Part shown: positions 23,264 to 31,238 of the stretch, piece after piece
Position numbering within the stretch: the first letter of the stretch is position 1
How the letters are laid out: the number at the start of each line of letters is the position of its first letter
From: a virus
Strand: one strand, 5' to 3'
IMG/VR virus record: IMGVR_UViG_3300042691_038651
Span: 1 to 64,000 of that record
Length of the DNA stretch: 64,000 nucleotides
Program-made: the position numbers and the translations under genes
Notes under the pieces: model-generated
What the model saw: the letters and a program-made list of their open reading frames with translations, nothing else
Databases searched by the model: none
What the model was told of the DNA's origin: nothing

Positions 23264-23833
23264 ATGACTCAGGTAAAAACTTTTTCAGAAAGTCTAAAAA
23301 AGAGAAGTATAAATGAAGCAATTACAGTAGGCGGACCTATTGCAAAGCCAAATGCATTACCAGGTGAGGTTGAGAAAACTCTCAATGACCGTTTAGGAGA
23401 TGAGTACACTGCGTACTATTTCTATCAAAATGCAGCTAACTGGTGCAAGAATGCCAATTACAAAAAGGCAGCAGCTTTCTTTGAAGCTGAAGCAGCCGGT
23501 GAACTTGGTCACGCTCAAGGAATTCAGGACTATCTAACATCTTGGAATCTTCTTCCTGCAATTCCGTCAGTGCCAACACAGGTACAATTCTCTAGCCTGG
23601 TTGATATCATCAATAAGGCATACGAATTAGAGTACGCTCTATTGCAAAAGTATTCTGACAATCAGTTAGAACTTGATAAAACGCATCCTGCAGCCTTCAA
23701 CTTCATTCAGAAGTACGTGGACATTCAGGTAGGTGAAGTTACTGAATACTCAGACTACCTAAATGCTCTTGAGCTTGTGAACGTAGACAACCGTCTTGAT
23801 GTTCTCTACTTTGAAAACCAATACTTTGGATAA
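23264..23833 (+). CDS. leader-tagged ferritin-like protein
   Basis: The N-terminus M-T-Q-V-K-T-F-S-E-S-L-K-K-R-S-I-N-E-A has I-N-E/A as predicted cleavage site. The rest is a four-helix ferritin-like domain: E47 (GDEYTAYYFYQN), E80-x-x-H83 (EAAGELGHAQGIQDYL), and later acidic positions in AYELEYALLQ (around 120-124) and VGEVTEY (around 158). These supply a di-iron centre in ferritins and bacterioferritins, which oxidise Fe(II) and store or detoxify iron. A packaged ferritin could protect virion DNA from oxidation or be delivered to the host. Cage assembly cannot be judged from the sequence. Confidence 0.75.
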   Translation: MTQVKTFSESLKKRSINEAITVGGPIAKPNALPGEVEKTLNDRLGDEYTAYYFYQNAANWCKNANYKKAAAFFEAEAAGELGHAQGIQDYLTSWNLLPAIPSVPTQVQFSSLVDIINKAYELEYALLQKYSDNQLELDKTHPAAFNFIQKYVDIQVGEVTEYSDYLNALELVNVDNRLDVLYFENQYFG

Positions 23834-23834
23834 G

Positions 23835-24548
23835 ATGAAACACATCAAAACATTTGAAAGCTTCGTTAACGAAGCACAAGACCTGGTAACATTTACCATT
23901 GACGATGATAAGCTCGACCAGCTTCTTCATGATTTTCATAAGAGAGAACTGGACTATGTAGATGTTAAAGGCGACCAGTATTACACACTGCCTCGTAGAG
24001 AATTCGATAGATTTATGGATGCTGCGGACAGCAAAGGATTCGATGTAGACTATGAAGGGTCTGAAGACTCCGTTGTCTATGTGATGGAATCTTCTATGAC
24101 AAAACTGAGTGAAGGGTATATGAGCGAACTTGATATCATACGTCAAGAGAGCAAGACTCTTGAAGAGTTCATCAAAAAAGGAAAAGCTGCTTTCCCGAAA
24201 ATTGCAAAGATGCATCATGCTGATGATTTCTTCAAAGAACTTTGGAATATGGCTCAGCAGATAAAAGAAGGTTTAAACGAATCCACCAACAGATGGTACA
24301 ATAAGATGTTGAGTCTTGGTAAATTAGGCGTTCAATTCAAATGGGTTAGTGATTTGGTCTCTCAGTCAGAAGGACTTAAAGATTCAGTAAAGAAGCACTT
24401 TTCCGGTGTAAATGAAAGAGATTTGGCAATAATTTTCAAAAGAGAAGCTGGTGCCAAATGGGATAAAGCATGCGAAATTTTTGGTGGAGTTCTCGGCAAT
24501 GATAAATCATCAGGAGAATTTGCAATTGTAAATGTAAGAACTGCATAA
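23835..24548 (+). CDS. leader-tagged protein with several candidate cleavage sites
   Basis: The 237-residue protein starts at the ATG 23835 (M-K-H-I-K-T-F-E-S-F-V-N-E-A); the in-frame ATG at 23796 lies in the preceding gene. Further E-G or E-S sites follow leader-like hydrophobics (M-T-K-L-S-E-G near residue 95; I-K-E-G-L-N-E-S near 148), so the protein may be processed into two or three pieces. The first part is a small alpha/beta domain; the rest is mainly helical and basic. It overlaps the next gene by one base (TAATG). Confidence 0.6.
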   Translation: MKHIKTFESFVNEAQDLVTFTIDDDKLDQLLHDFHKRELDYVDVKGDQYYTLPRREFDRFMDAADSKGFDVDYEGSEDSVVYVMESSMTKLSEGYMSELDIIRQESKTLEEFIKKGKAAFPKIAKMHHADDFFKELWNMAQQIKEGLNESTNRWYNKMLSLGKLGVQFKWVSDLVSQSEGLKDSVKKHFSGVNERDLAIIFKREAGAKWDKACEIFGGVLGNDKSSGEFAIVNVRTA

Positions 24549-24835
24549 TGAAACCTTTCAAAGAGGAGAAACTAGAAGAGACCGTCTACGTAAGGACATT
24601 TTCTTCGGAAACTCCAGAATCCGAGCTAAAGTGGCATTGGGACGAGGAGGATAGAATTGTAGAAGCAATTGAACCAACTGACTGGAAGTTTCAGTTTGAC
24701 AATCAACTGCCGATAGCGTTTGACAAGCCAATACGAGTGGATGCCGGAGATTTTCACAGAGTCATTAAGGGATCTGGAAATCTAGTTGTAAAGGTCACAA
24801 AACTTCCTACAGCGGAGAGGATAAATAGACTGTAA
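24548..24835 (+). CDS. small hypothetical protein
   Basis: The 95-residue protein starts at a TAATG overlap. It begins M-K-P-F-K-E-E-K-L-E-E, which is not a convincing leader. It contains Trp-rich W-H-W-D-E-E-D and WKFQFDNQLPIAFD, followed by a strand-rich C-terminal half; similar small proteins occur in T4-like phages near structural genes. Function unknown. Confidence 0.6.
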   Translation: MKPFKEEKLEETVYVRTFSSETPESELKWHWDEEDRIVEAIEPTDWKFQFDNQLPIAFDKPIRVDAGDFHRVIKGSGNLVVKVTKLPTAERINRL

Positions 24836-24850
24836 AAAATCACATTAGAA

Positions 24851-25384
24851 ATGAAACACGTAAATAACTATGAAGGCTATTTGAAGGAAAGCAATTCCTT
24901 TGACGGCATGTTAAATGAGGGTACTACTCTCTATATTAGCGATCCTAAATTTAAGGATGTTGAAACTCTGAAAGCTGACATTCTTAAAAATGCAGGTCCT
25001 GCACTTAATGATTTGCTAAGTCGCCAAGGTATCAAGTACAATCCGTTGACCGCTGCTGATAGAAGAGGAACCCGCATTACATTTGAAAGTAAGCCACTAA
25101 CTGGCAACGATCTTGGTGTTATGCAATACGGATTCAAAGAGGTTTACATCAATATCTTTAATGGTGGAGATTACCCGCAAATCAACAAGGCTGCTGGTGA
25201 AAACTTTGAGTTCTCTCCTTACATCTGGGCTACTCTAAACTATATGTACCAGCATGTGCTTGGTGGATCTAATGGATGCGGTTTGGTATTTCCAGGAGAA
25301 GACCGTGATTCAATCTACTATGATGTGGTAGGTGGAAAATGGTTAACAGCAACAGAAGCTAGCAAACGCAAAGACTGGAAATAA
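24851..25384 (+). CDS. leader-tagged protein, predicted packaged
   Basis: The 177-residue protein has an extended leader (M-K-H-V-N-N-Y-E-G-Y-L-K-E-S, then F-D-G-M-L-N-E-G), so cleavage may occur at M-L-N-E/G after 24 or so residues. The mature protein has a central Asn/Gly-rich alpha/beta domain and a single Cys in GGSNGCGLVFPGEDRDSIYY. Not assigned to a family. Confidence 0.6.
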   Translation: MKHVNNYEGYLKESNSFDGMLNEGTTLYISDPKFKDVETLKADILKNAGPALNDLLSRQGIKYNPLTAADRRGTRITFESKPLTGNDLGVMQYGFKEVYINIFNGGDYPQINKAAGENFEFSPYIWATLNYMYQHVLGGSNGCGLVFPGEDRDSIYYDVVGGKWLTATEASKRKDWK

Positions 25385-25401
25385 TGAACTTCTTTTTCAA
25401 T

Positions 25402-25755
25402 ATGAAACACATCAAACTCTTCGAAGAATATCGATACGAGACTCGTGATATGTCATATTGGACATCCCAAAAGTCAGAGGATGAATACTTAAAAGGCCGC
25501 TTTCCTTGGTTAGCTACTAGCATAACAAAAGAATCTGAGCTTTCTGCGTTCGTAACCAAATGTATTGAAAGATGGAATCGTGAAGGCGAAAAGAACGAAC
25601 AGGTTACCAAGAAAGCCGCTGATACTGTTCAGAAGATTGCGCTAAAATACTTTCAACAATTTAATACCATTGATGGCTTTATCATAAATGCAATGATTAG
25701 AGAATTGCCAAAAACTGGAATAAAACTAAAAGATCTTGCAAATGAAGTACGTTAA
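25402..25755 (+). CDS. leader-tagged protein with DMSYW domain
   Basis: The 117-residue protein starts at 25402 with M-K-H-I-K-L-F-E-E-Y-R-Y-E-T; an in-frame ATG at 25384 would add six residues. Its body starts D-M-S-Y-W and ends KYFQQFNTIDGFIINAMI. The C-terminal domain of the protein at 43224 has the same frame (DMSYW ... DYFNQFKTINGNVISAMI), so the two share a small helical domain. It overlaps the next gene by 14 bases. Confidence 0.65.
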   Translation: MKHIKLFEEYRYETRDMSYWTSQKSEDEYLKGRFPWLATSITKESELSAFVTKCIERWNREGEKNEQVTKKAADTVQKIALKYFQQFNTIDGFIINAMIRELPKTGIKLKDLANEVR

Positions 25756-26626
25756 GCTATTTGAGCAATTCATATTGGAAAGTGGTAATAGCGTAGACGG
25801 AGCAATTCCGTTTAAGCAAGACCAGGTAATGCCTACCGTTGATTGGGTAGTCAAAAACATTTTTCCGGAGCTTGGTCTTGTAGGACTTGACGATGATTCA
25901 GCAATTCTTGGTAGCGCTGGAAAAAAATTAGCTGACCAGACCAGCGGAGACGTTGATTTGGCAGTATCGGCTGACAAGATTGCAGGACACTTAGGCGTAT
26001 CTCTAGATAAAACATTATTTGCTCTAAACGATAAACTAAAGAGCATGGGATATTCTACCAAAATGGCGGTAGGATTCAACCAGGTGAGTATTGGCGTTCC
26101 TATTGCAGGAGATCCTAAAAATGGAGTTGGCCAATTAGACTTTATGCTATCCACTGACCTGGATTGGAGCAAATTCATTTATCATTCACCCGACTTCCGC
26201 GCTGCGGAGTCAAAATACAAAGGAGCTTACCGTAACCTGTTGCTCATGGCAACAATTGGCAAGTCATTCTTTGAAATCACCAAATCAACAGATAAAGGCG
26301 AGGTTGCTGAATACAAAGCATACGTTGTCCGCCTTAATCAGGGTATTGTGGAAGTTCGTAAGTCTTTCGAAGGAAAAAAAGGACTTGTGAAAACTGCACA
26401 GCTACTTAAACAATACGACAAAGAAATCACACGAGAACCACAAAAAGTGGTAGACCTTCTATTTAATGGAGGGCACAAGCCGTCTGACATCGATACCTAC
26501 GAAAAGCTATTGTCATTACTACAATCCGGAGACTTCAAATATCCGAACGTAATGAATGATATCTTATCCGACTTCAAAGGTAAGCTGGAAGACGCTGGGC
26601 TTCCTCTACCTGAAGGCCTCGGATAA
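25742..26626 (+). CDS. leader-tagged Pol-beta-type nucleotidyltransferase
   Basis: The 294-residue protein has leader M-K-Y-V-K-L-F-E-Q-F-I-L-E-S. After it, L-G-S-A-G-K-K-L followed by S-G-D-V-D-L-A-V fits the Pol-beta superfamily G-S ... D-x-D motif, and G-Q-L-D-F-M-L supplies the third carboxylate strand. Such enzymes transfer nucleotides or nucleotidyl groups to RNA 3' ends, DNA, proteins or small molecules. The C-terminal part is helical. It appears with an RNA-ligase-fold protein at 15458 in the same tagged array, which suggests RNA or DNA end repair or modification soon after entry. Substrate unknown. Confidence 0.65.
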   Translation: MKYVKLFEQFILESGNSVDGAIPFKQDQVMPTVDWVVKNIFPELGLVGLDDDSAILGSAGKKLADQTSGDVDLAVSADKIAGHLGVSLDKTLFALNDKLKSMGYSTKMAVGFNQVSIGVPIAGDPKNGVGQLDFMLSTDLDWSKFIYHSPDFRAAESKYKGAYRNLLLMATIGKSFFEITKSTDKGEVAEYKAYVVRLNQGIVEVRKSFEGKKGLVKTAQLLKQYDKEITREPQKVVDLLFNGGHKPSDIDTYEKLLSLLQSGDFKYPNVMNDILSDFKGKLEDAGLPLPEGLG

Positions 26627-26636
26627 ATAAGATATC

Positions 26637-28313
26637 ATGGCAGGAATCAACACACTACAAGAGGTTTACAAAAAGCGAGGAGAAGAATGGACAAGAGAAT
26701 TCTTGTCATCTGAACTACGCATCACAGAAAAAGCAGAGGCATACCGCTTCTCTTTTGAGTTGTCAAAAAACGGGAAGCTGCGTTTCTATGGAAAGAACGC
26801 GGAAGATCCGTTAAATAGAATTGACAGAACAGTTAGCGATTTGTATGAGAGCGCCATCGGCAAAATTGAAAAGTTGCCCGACGCAATCATAGGCAACCTG
26901 CCTCGCAGTCATAGATTTGGCTTTAATTGGGCTCCGGATAACGGGCTTACTCTAACCGACATCACAGTACGTCAACATGGCAAAGTCACCAAACAGATTC
27001 ACGAGAAAACTGTATTGGAGAGATGGGCATCGCTGTTACACGTAAAGTACGGTGAAGAGGTCTACAAAGGAAAGCTGGAAGAGACCAAGGTAGAAACCTT
27101 AATGGAAAGCCTTCGTCGAGGGGAATCTCCTCTATTTGAAACTATCAGCAATCAAAAGACTTACATTATTCGTGGTGAAGAAGGTATTGCCAAAATTACG
27201 CCATCACAGCCAAGACAGATTCGTGAACAAAAAAGTCACGGATTTGATCTCTTGCTATTGCAGATCTATGAACACCTAGAAGGAATTGATTTTGAAAAAT
27301 TTGTGTTTAGGTCAGAACGTCCAGACGAGAGATACCTAGAAATTGTATGCGAAGCTTTTAATCACTTTGTTGCTGAACGAGGCGTAGAATTCCTGGAGAT
27401 GGGAATCAAAAAGCCAACGTTCCTGGAAAAATCTGGTAAGTTTAACCCAAAATGGATCCGCAATAATCGTACACTTTCATACATTAGCGAGAGCAAAGAC
27501 TATGAGTATTTGCTTAGCATATTCATCACAAACTTAAGAAAACCCAAGAAGGCAACTGGGTTATTGACAGAATCTTTTGTTGACAACTACAACAAAACAA
27601 TTCACAGCATTGACGAGGCTGTTCGAAATGCAGATGACTATGAATTCCCAGAGTTTAACAGCATCTTGGAAAAGGAAAACGATCTGAGAACAGACAATGG
27701 ATTCTCGGAAGACGATTCCATGAAAGCCGTTGCAATGATGCAAGCAGTTTTTGCTCTTCCATATCGCGGAACACACGAAGAGGAAGAACCCGAAGTAAAA
27801 CATGAATGCAATGTATTGGCAATGAACATGGGACAGTTTACCAATAAGGTTCTTAATGAATGCGAACGTATTCTCAAGCTTACTGGTAAAGGCTTTACAT
27901 TGATACACGATATCAATGCAGGAGAAAACTGTAAATGGGGTATGGCAAAAGAGGATGGTGCCCGAGCTGCAAATCAGCTAGTCAAAGATTATCCTCATAT
28001 TTTTGAATGTTCCGAGTCTCTATCAAATCCTACAATTGCAGCAATACAAAAAGCTGCAGGACCGAGAGATGTAAAGAGAATATACACAGGAAGATCATGT
28101 GATTCATTAGTAAAGGAATGCGACCTACAAAATACCATCAGTGGAAAGAAACTGGACCTTGAGATAACAAAGGTTGCCGGCAACTCTGACCGTGAAATTG
28201 AGGAATGCATGGACCGTGAAGATTACAAAACTTTCAAGGAGATTTTCCCTGACAGCATACAAAAGTTTTGGGAACCTATGAGAACTCAATGGAACTCTAA
28301 GGCATACCTCTAA
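26637..28313 (+). CDS. large protein, possible degenerate RNA-ligase-fold enzyme
   Basis: The 558-residue protein has no packaging leader. Near the N-terminus, EKAEAYRFSFELSKNGKLRF followed by DPLNRIDRTV resembles the core of RNA-ligase-fold nucleotidyltransferases, with K32 at the motif I position but A-E-A in place of x-D-G. C-terminal to this are several charged helical stretches and Cys-containing segments (HECNVLAMNM, ENCKWGMAKED, GRSCDSLVKECDL). The similarity is weak, and the altered motif would argue against normal adenylylation. It is the last gene of its block before the candidate promoter at 28315. Otherwise unrecognised. Confidence 0.5.
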   Translation: MAGINTLQEVYKKRGEEWTREFLSSELRITEKAEAYRFSFELSKNGKLRFYGKNAEDPLNRIDRTVSDLYESAIGKIEKLPDAIIGNLPRSHRFGFNWAPDNGLTLTDITVRQHGKVTKQIHEKTVLERWASLLHVKYGEEVYKGKLEETKVETLMESLRRGESPLFETISNQKTYIIRGEEGIAKITPSQPRQIREQKSHGFDLLLLQIYEHLEGIDFEKFVFRSERPDERYLEIVCEAFNHFVAERGVEFLEMGIKKPTFLEKSGKFNPKWIRNNRTLSYISESKDYEYLLSIFITNLRKPKKATGLLTESFVDNYNKTIHSIDEAVRNADDYEFPEFNSILEKENDLRTDNGFSEDDSMKAVAMMQAVFALPYRGTHEEEEPEVKHECNVLAMNMGQFTNKVLNECERILKLTGKGFTLIHDINAGENCKWGMAKEDGARAANQLVKDYPHIFECSESLSNPTIAAIQKAAGPRDVKRIYTGRSCDSLVKECDLQNTISGKKLDLEITKVAGNSDREIEECMDREDYKTFKEIFPDSIQKFWEPMRTQWNSKAYL

Positions 28314-28314
28314 A

Positions 28315-28323
28315 GATATATAG
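28315..28323 (+). promoter_or_regulatory. candidate late promoter, GATATATAG motif
   Basis: GATATATAGCAAAAATAAAC starts one base after the preceding stop and ends 18 bases before the ATG at 28342, the first gene of a new tagged block. Position and sequence closely match the copies at 23237 and 55482. Confidence 0.5.
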
Positions 28324-28341
28324 CAAAAATAAACTAGACAA

Positions 28342-28677
28342 ATGAGCCAAGTACTTTCATATGATCAATTTTTGAATGAGGCACTTCTTGTTGTAAAGAG
28401 AAAATACACGGACTTGCATCCGGAAAAGAAAGTTTCTAACTATGCTCCAGTAAGAGAACGCGTTCTCTCATTTATCAAGGAAAAAGGATCTGTCTCTGAA
28501 AAAGAGTTGCAGGAATTTCTCCGAATGATGAATGAAGAAACTGGGCGCAAGACAACAATGGGATGGGTGAAGGCCAATGATAAGTTTTTCACTGTCAAAA
28601 ATAACGAGGGTGAAAAAATGTATTCGCTTTCTAAAGATGGACATCGAGTTCACGATAAACTAACCTCAATTAAGTAA
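28342..28677 (+). CDS. leader-tagged winged-helix-like protein
   Basis: The 111-residue protein begins M-S-Q-V-L-S-Y-D-Q-F-L-N-E-A, a divergent leader with the standard F-L-N-E/A end. The body has PVRERVLSFIKEKGSVSEKE followed by helical and strand segments (KKFFTVKNNEGEKMYSLSKD type), the layout of a small winged helix. It could be a packaged DNA-binding protein. The fold is inferred from the pattern only. Confidence 0.6.
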   Translation: MSQVLSYDQFLNEALLVVKRKYTDLHPEKKVSNYAPVRERVLSFIKEKGSVSEKELQEFLRMMNEETGRKTTMGWVKANDKFFTVKNNEGEKMYSLSKDGHRVHDKLTSIK

Positions 28678-28859
28678 TGAAAAGTTTTGGAGAGTTCAAA
28701 GAAAAAATTGCAATTGAGGAAGCTCTAATTCCTGAGCTTAAAGAAATCCTCAAACATTTTGATGAAGCAGCAAACAAGGCCGAAGAGATGAACATGAAAC
28801 AGACTTTACAGGCTATTGAAAATGCTCGTCAAGAAATCATAACATTAAGCGGTAAATAA
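28677..28859 (+). CDS. small tagged helical protein
   Basis: The 60-residue protein starts at a TAATG overlap and begins M-K-S-F-G-E-F-K-E-K-I-A-I-E-E-A, similar to the leader type seen at 11858 but without the F-x-x-E ending. The remainder is one amphipathic helical hairpin with many Glu, Lys and Ala. Next gene overlaps by one base. Confidence 0.55.
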   Translation: MKSFGEFKEKIAIEEALIPELKEILKHFDEAANKAEEMNMKQTLQAIENARQEIITLSGK

Positions 28860-29374
28860 TGCCAGCAGTTTCACAAGCACAGCAAAAGCTCATGGGCATG
28901 GCTTACGCTCTTAAAAAGGGAGAAATGAAGCCGGAAGAAGCCAGCCAAGAGGTAATAGACCTGGCTGACTCTATGACGCTTAAACAGCTGAAAGATTTTG
29001 CAGAAACCAAGCACAAAGGTCTTCCAAAGAAAAAACACGTAGATGAATACGGATTCTTTTGGTGGGACACGCAATCACAACAAGCAGCATACCAAGCTGC
29101 CGCAAGTAAAAGAGACCAAACGGATCCATTAGTTCAAAGCTTTATAGATTTTGTAGCAGGAAAGAATAAAGACAGGGTAAAAGAAGTTGAAGAAAATTTT
29201 GCTGCACCCGCAGCAAGCGTTACAAACACCCCAGGTATGGGTAACGTGGATGCACCAGCCGTAGGCAAGGTGGGAAGCGGTGATACCTTCGGTGCCACAT
29301 CAGGTCGAAAAAAGAAGAAACGTAAAGGATCTACTAACGGCTATGATGAGTGGCTAAAAATCAGAATGTCATGA
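28859..29374 (+). CDS. DUF3008-like phage protein
   Basis: The 171-residue protein has the N-terminal segment PAVSQAQQKLMGMAYALKKG followed by a helical K-P-E-E-A region that matches DUF3008, a small domain common in T4-like phages. The C-terminal half has A-A-P-A-A-S-V-T-N-T-P-G-M-G-N-V followed by Gly-rich GSGDTFGATSGRKKKKRKG, a conserved, probably disordered end seen on virion-associated proteins. It has no leader. Function unknown. Confidence 0.65.
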   Translation: MPAVSQAQQKLMGMAYALKKGEMKPEEASQEVIDLADSMTLKQLKDFAETKHKGLPKKKHVDEYGFFWWDTQSQQAAYQAAASKRDQTDPLVQSFIDFVAGKNKDRVKEVEENFAAPAASVTNTPGMGNVDAPAVGKVGSGDTFGATSGRKKKKRKGSTNGYDEWLKIRMS

Positions 29375-29375
29375 G

Positions 29376-29522
29376 ATGGCAAAGGCTGCAAAAAAATCGG
29401 AAGTAAGATCATTTGTTCGTAAGACAAGAAAAAAATTAGGAAGACACGCAAAAAAGGACACTCCTAATAAGAAAGCAAAAAACTACAAAAAAGGCTATGT
29501 AGGCCAAGGAAAAAGAAGATAA
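29376..29522 (+). CDS. small very basic protein
   Basis: The 48-residue protein (begins MAKAAKKSEVRSFVRKTRKK, ends GYVGQGKRR) has about 20 Lys/Arg. It starts one base after the preceding stop. It is likely to bind nucleic acid. Its start within a run of coupled genes supports translation despite small size. Confidence 0.6.
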   Translation: MAKAAKKSEVRSFVRKTRKKLGRHAKKDTPNKKAKNYKKGYVGQGKRR

Positions 29523-29526
29523 GGGA

Positions 29527-30129
29527 GTGGATACATCAATCATATCAACCATCATCACGACCTTTGGGTCAATCATTGTAGCTCTAATCACCGTGGTAGT
29601 GAAGACAAAATTAGACGCAAGAAAAGCCAAGACCGAGAAAGAGAAAGAAGAAGTGATCGATGAGGCTGGCGTTGAAGAAATGGTGTTGGTGCAGGACTGG
29701 CTACACGATTTTCGACAAAAGTACGAGTTTGACCGTGTAGGTATCTTCCAATTTCATAATGGAGGAAAATTCTTTCAAGGCAAGAGCATGAAGAAGTTTT
29801 CCATGACTTATGAATCAGTAGCCCCAGGCTACGAAAAAATCAAGAGGACGCAGCAAAATGTGTTGGCCTCTGAATATCCACAATGGATTAGCAATATGTT
29901 AAAGAAGAAGTGTTTTGCTAACATTGTATCTGAATTAGACCCGCAATCACGAGTAGAGCTTGAAGCTCTTGGAATACAGCAATTTGTAACCGTTCCAATC
30001 TATTGTCTGAAAGGCGCTCTCATCGGGTTTATTGTCGGCTACAATATAGGTGAAATAGATGATGCAATCAAAAGCAAATTTGTGCCTTTAGTAGAAGACT
30101 CAAAATTTGTTTCAGGTTACATCGCATGA
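29527..30129 (+). CDS. membrane-anchored GAF-like protein
   Basis: The 200-residue protein starts at GTG (29527), with a hydrophobic N-terminal segment (SIISTIITTFGSIIVALITVVV; about 4-25) then a charged coiled coil. The soluble part (about 50-200) contains F-D-R-V-G-I-F-Q-F-H-N-G-G and strand-rich GIQQFVTVPIYCLKGALIGF, a GAF/PAS-like layout. It would sit in the host inner membrane with the domain in the cytoplasm. It overlaps the next gene by four bases. Function unknown; the ligand site, if any, is not evident. Confidence 0.55.
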   Translation: MDTSIISTIITTFGSIIVALITVVVKTKLDARKAKTEKEKEEVIDEAGVEEMVLVQDWLHDFRQKYEFDRVGIFQFHNGGKFFQGKSMKKFSMTYESVAPGYEKIKRTQQNVLASEYPQWISNMLKKKCFANIVSELDPQSRVELEALGIQQFVTVPIYCLKGALIGFIVGYNIGEIDDAIKSKFVPLVEDSKFVSGYIA

Positions 30130-30293
30130 AAACACTCCTAAAAAGCAAAAGGCAAAAACTAGTGGATTGGATCAAATCCAAAAGAACTAACAACAAAAAG
30201 ACAGTTGTTAAACAAAAAATAGACGATGAAGGTTTAAGACTCTTGAGAGAGTATTACATCGACAAAGACGACGAAACACATCTGTTCATATGA
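30126..30293 (+). CDS. small basic hypothetical protein
   Basis: The 55-residue protein begins MKTLLKSKRQKLVDWIKSKR and ends ETHLFI. It overlaps the genes on both sides by four bases (ATGA), the coupling typical of this region. Lys/Arg-rich N-terminal half and acidic C-terminal half. No function assigned. Confidence 0.6.
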   Translation: MKTLLKSKRQKLVDWIKSKRTNNKKTVVKQKIDDEGLRLLREYYIDKDDETHLFI

Positions 30294-30541
30294 AACACTT
30301 GCATACATTTGAAAGTTACCTGAATGAAGGTACCACAGCATCGAGTTGGAGCAAAGCTCAGCTCGACAAAGAACTAAGAGAACTTTCACAAGGAGCTAAA
30401 GATGCCGGAGACATCGATGATTCAATGGCTTTTGACATTGCAGATGGGTGGATCATGGATAACCCAGGAGTAGAGATGGCAATCAAAAAACATTACGGTG
30501 CATCTGATGCACAAGGTTTTGTTGCAAATAGAATAGCATAA
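30290..30541 (+). CDS. leader-tagged small protein
   Basis: The 83-residue protein has leader M-K-H-L-H-T-F-E-S-Y-L-N-E-G. The mature part is a compact helical domain (SSWSKAQLDKELRELSQGAK; AFDIADGWIMDN). Overlaps the previous gene by four bases. No family recognised. Confidence 0.65.
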   Translation: MKHLHTFESYLNEGTTASSWSKAQLDKELRELSQGAKDAGDIDDSMAFDIADGWIMDNPGVEMAIKKHYGASDAQGFVANRIA

Positions 30542-30542
30542 T

Positions 30543-30887
30543 ATGAGCCACGTAAAACTATACGAAGAATTCCTTTGGGACCAAATTTGGGAAGCCGAAG
30601 ATGAAGACAAGCAGTCAACCGACCGTTCTCCTCTTGATAGCGAAGAACTTGAGACTGGTCTTAAAAATAAAGCCAAAGAATCTGGCTGTCCTATCGGAAT
30701 CATTCGCGCGGTAATGCGTCGTGGAATGGCTGCCTGGAAAAGTGGTCACCGTCCAGGTGCTGGCCAAGAACAATGGGGATACGCTCGTGTAAACTCATTT
30801 TTAACTGGTGGTAAAGGTACTTGGGGTAAAGCTGACAAGGATCTTGCAAAAGAGGCAAGAGATGCCGGGTTCAATCCAAAAAAGTAA
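30543..30887 (+). CDS. leader-tagged DUF5824-like protein
   Basis: The 114-residue protein has a longer leader (M-S-H-V-K-L-Y-E-E-F-L-W-D-Q-I-W-E-A). The body contains GIIRAVMRRGMAAWKSGHRP followed by QWGYARVNSFLTGGKG, the pattern of the phage domain DUF5824, which often appears as part of larger phage head proteins. Function unknown. The adjacent tagged genes suggest it is packaged too. Confidence 0.65.
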   Translation: MSHVKLYEEFLWDQIWEAEDEDKQSTDRSPLDSEELETGLKNKAKESGCPIGIIRAVMRRGMAAWKSGHRPGAGQEQWGYARVNSFLTGGKGTWGKADKDLAKEARDAGFNPKK

Positions 30888-30941
30888 AAGGATAACACAA
30901 TGAAACACATACACACATTTGAAAACTTCTTGAATGAAGGC
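30885..30941 (+). repeat. 57-bp direct repeat, copy 1 (leader cassette)
   Basis: The 57 bases from 30885 are identical to those at 31509-31565. The repeat starts TAAAAGGATAACACA, spans the upstream gap and start codon, and covers the leader codons up to the predicted cleavage site and the first base of the following codon. Identity ends exactly at the cargo boundary. Confidence 0.9.
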
Positions 30942-31235
30942 GTTAAGTGGAAACCTTCTAGAAATGAAAACGTTGAAGGATTTGTTGCAAAATCTTTTCC
31001 TCACGGAAAAAAAGGTGATGCACTATTATCCCGTGAAGAGTTCATCAAAAAATGGGAAGCGAGAATCGAATCATGGATTGGGGTAAAACCTAATCTGGCT
31101 GCGGTTAAAGAGTTTTTCACTAACAATGGACTAAACTTTGAATTTGTAGGAGCCGACGGCTATACTTACCGCATATACTCTCCAGGTGAAGGCCCTAGAT
31201 CTAAAGAGTACCACATACAAAAACTTAAAAAGTAA
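30900..31235 (+). CDS. leader-tagged small protein
   Basis: The 111-residue protein has leader M-K-H-I-H-T-F-E-N-F-L-N-E-G, DNA-identical through 30941 to the leader at 31524. The mature part has an N-terminal segment with SFPHGKKGDALLSREEFIKK and a C-terminal strand region FEFVGADGYTYRIYSPGEG. No recognised family. Confidence 0.65.
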   Translation: MKHIHTFENFLNEGVKWKPSRNENVEGFVAKSFPHGKKGDALLSREEFIKKWEARIESWIGVKPNLAAVKEFFTNNGLNFEFVGADGYTYRIYSPGEGPRSKEYHIQKLKK

Positions 31236-31238
31236 TAT

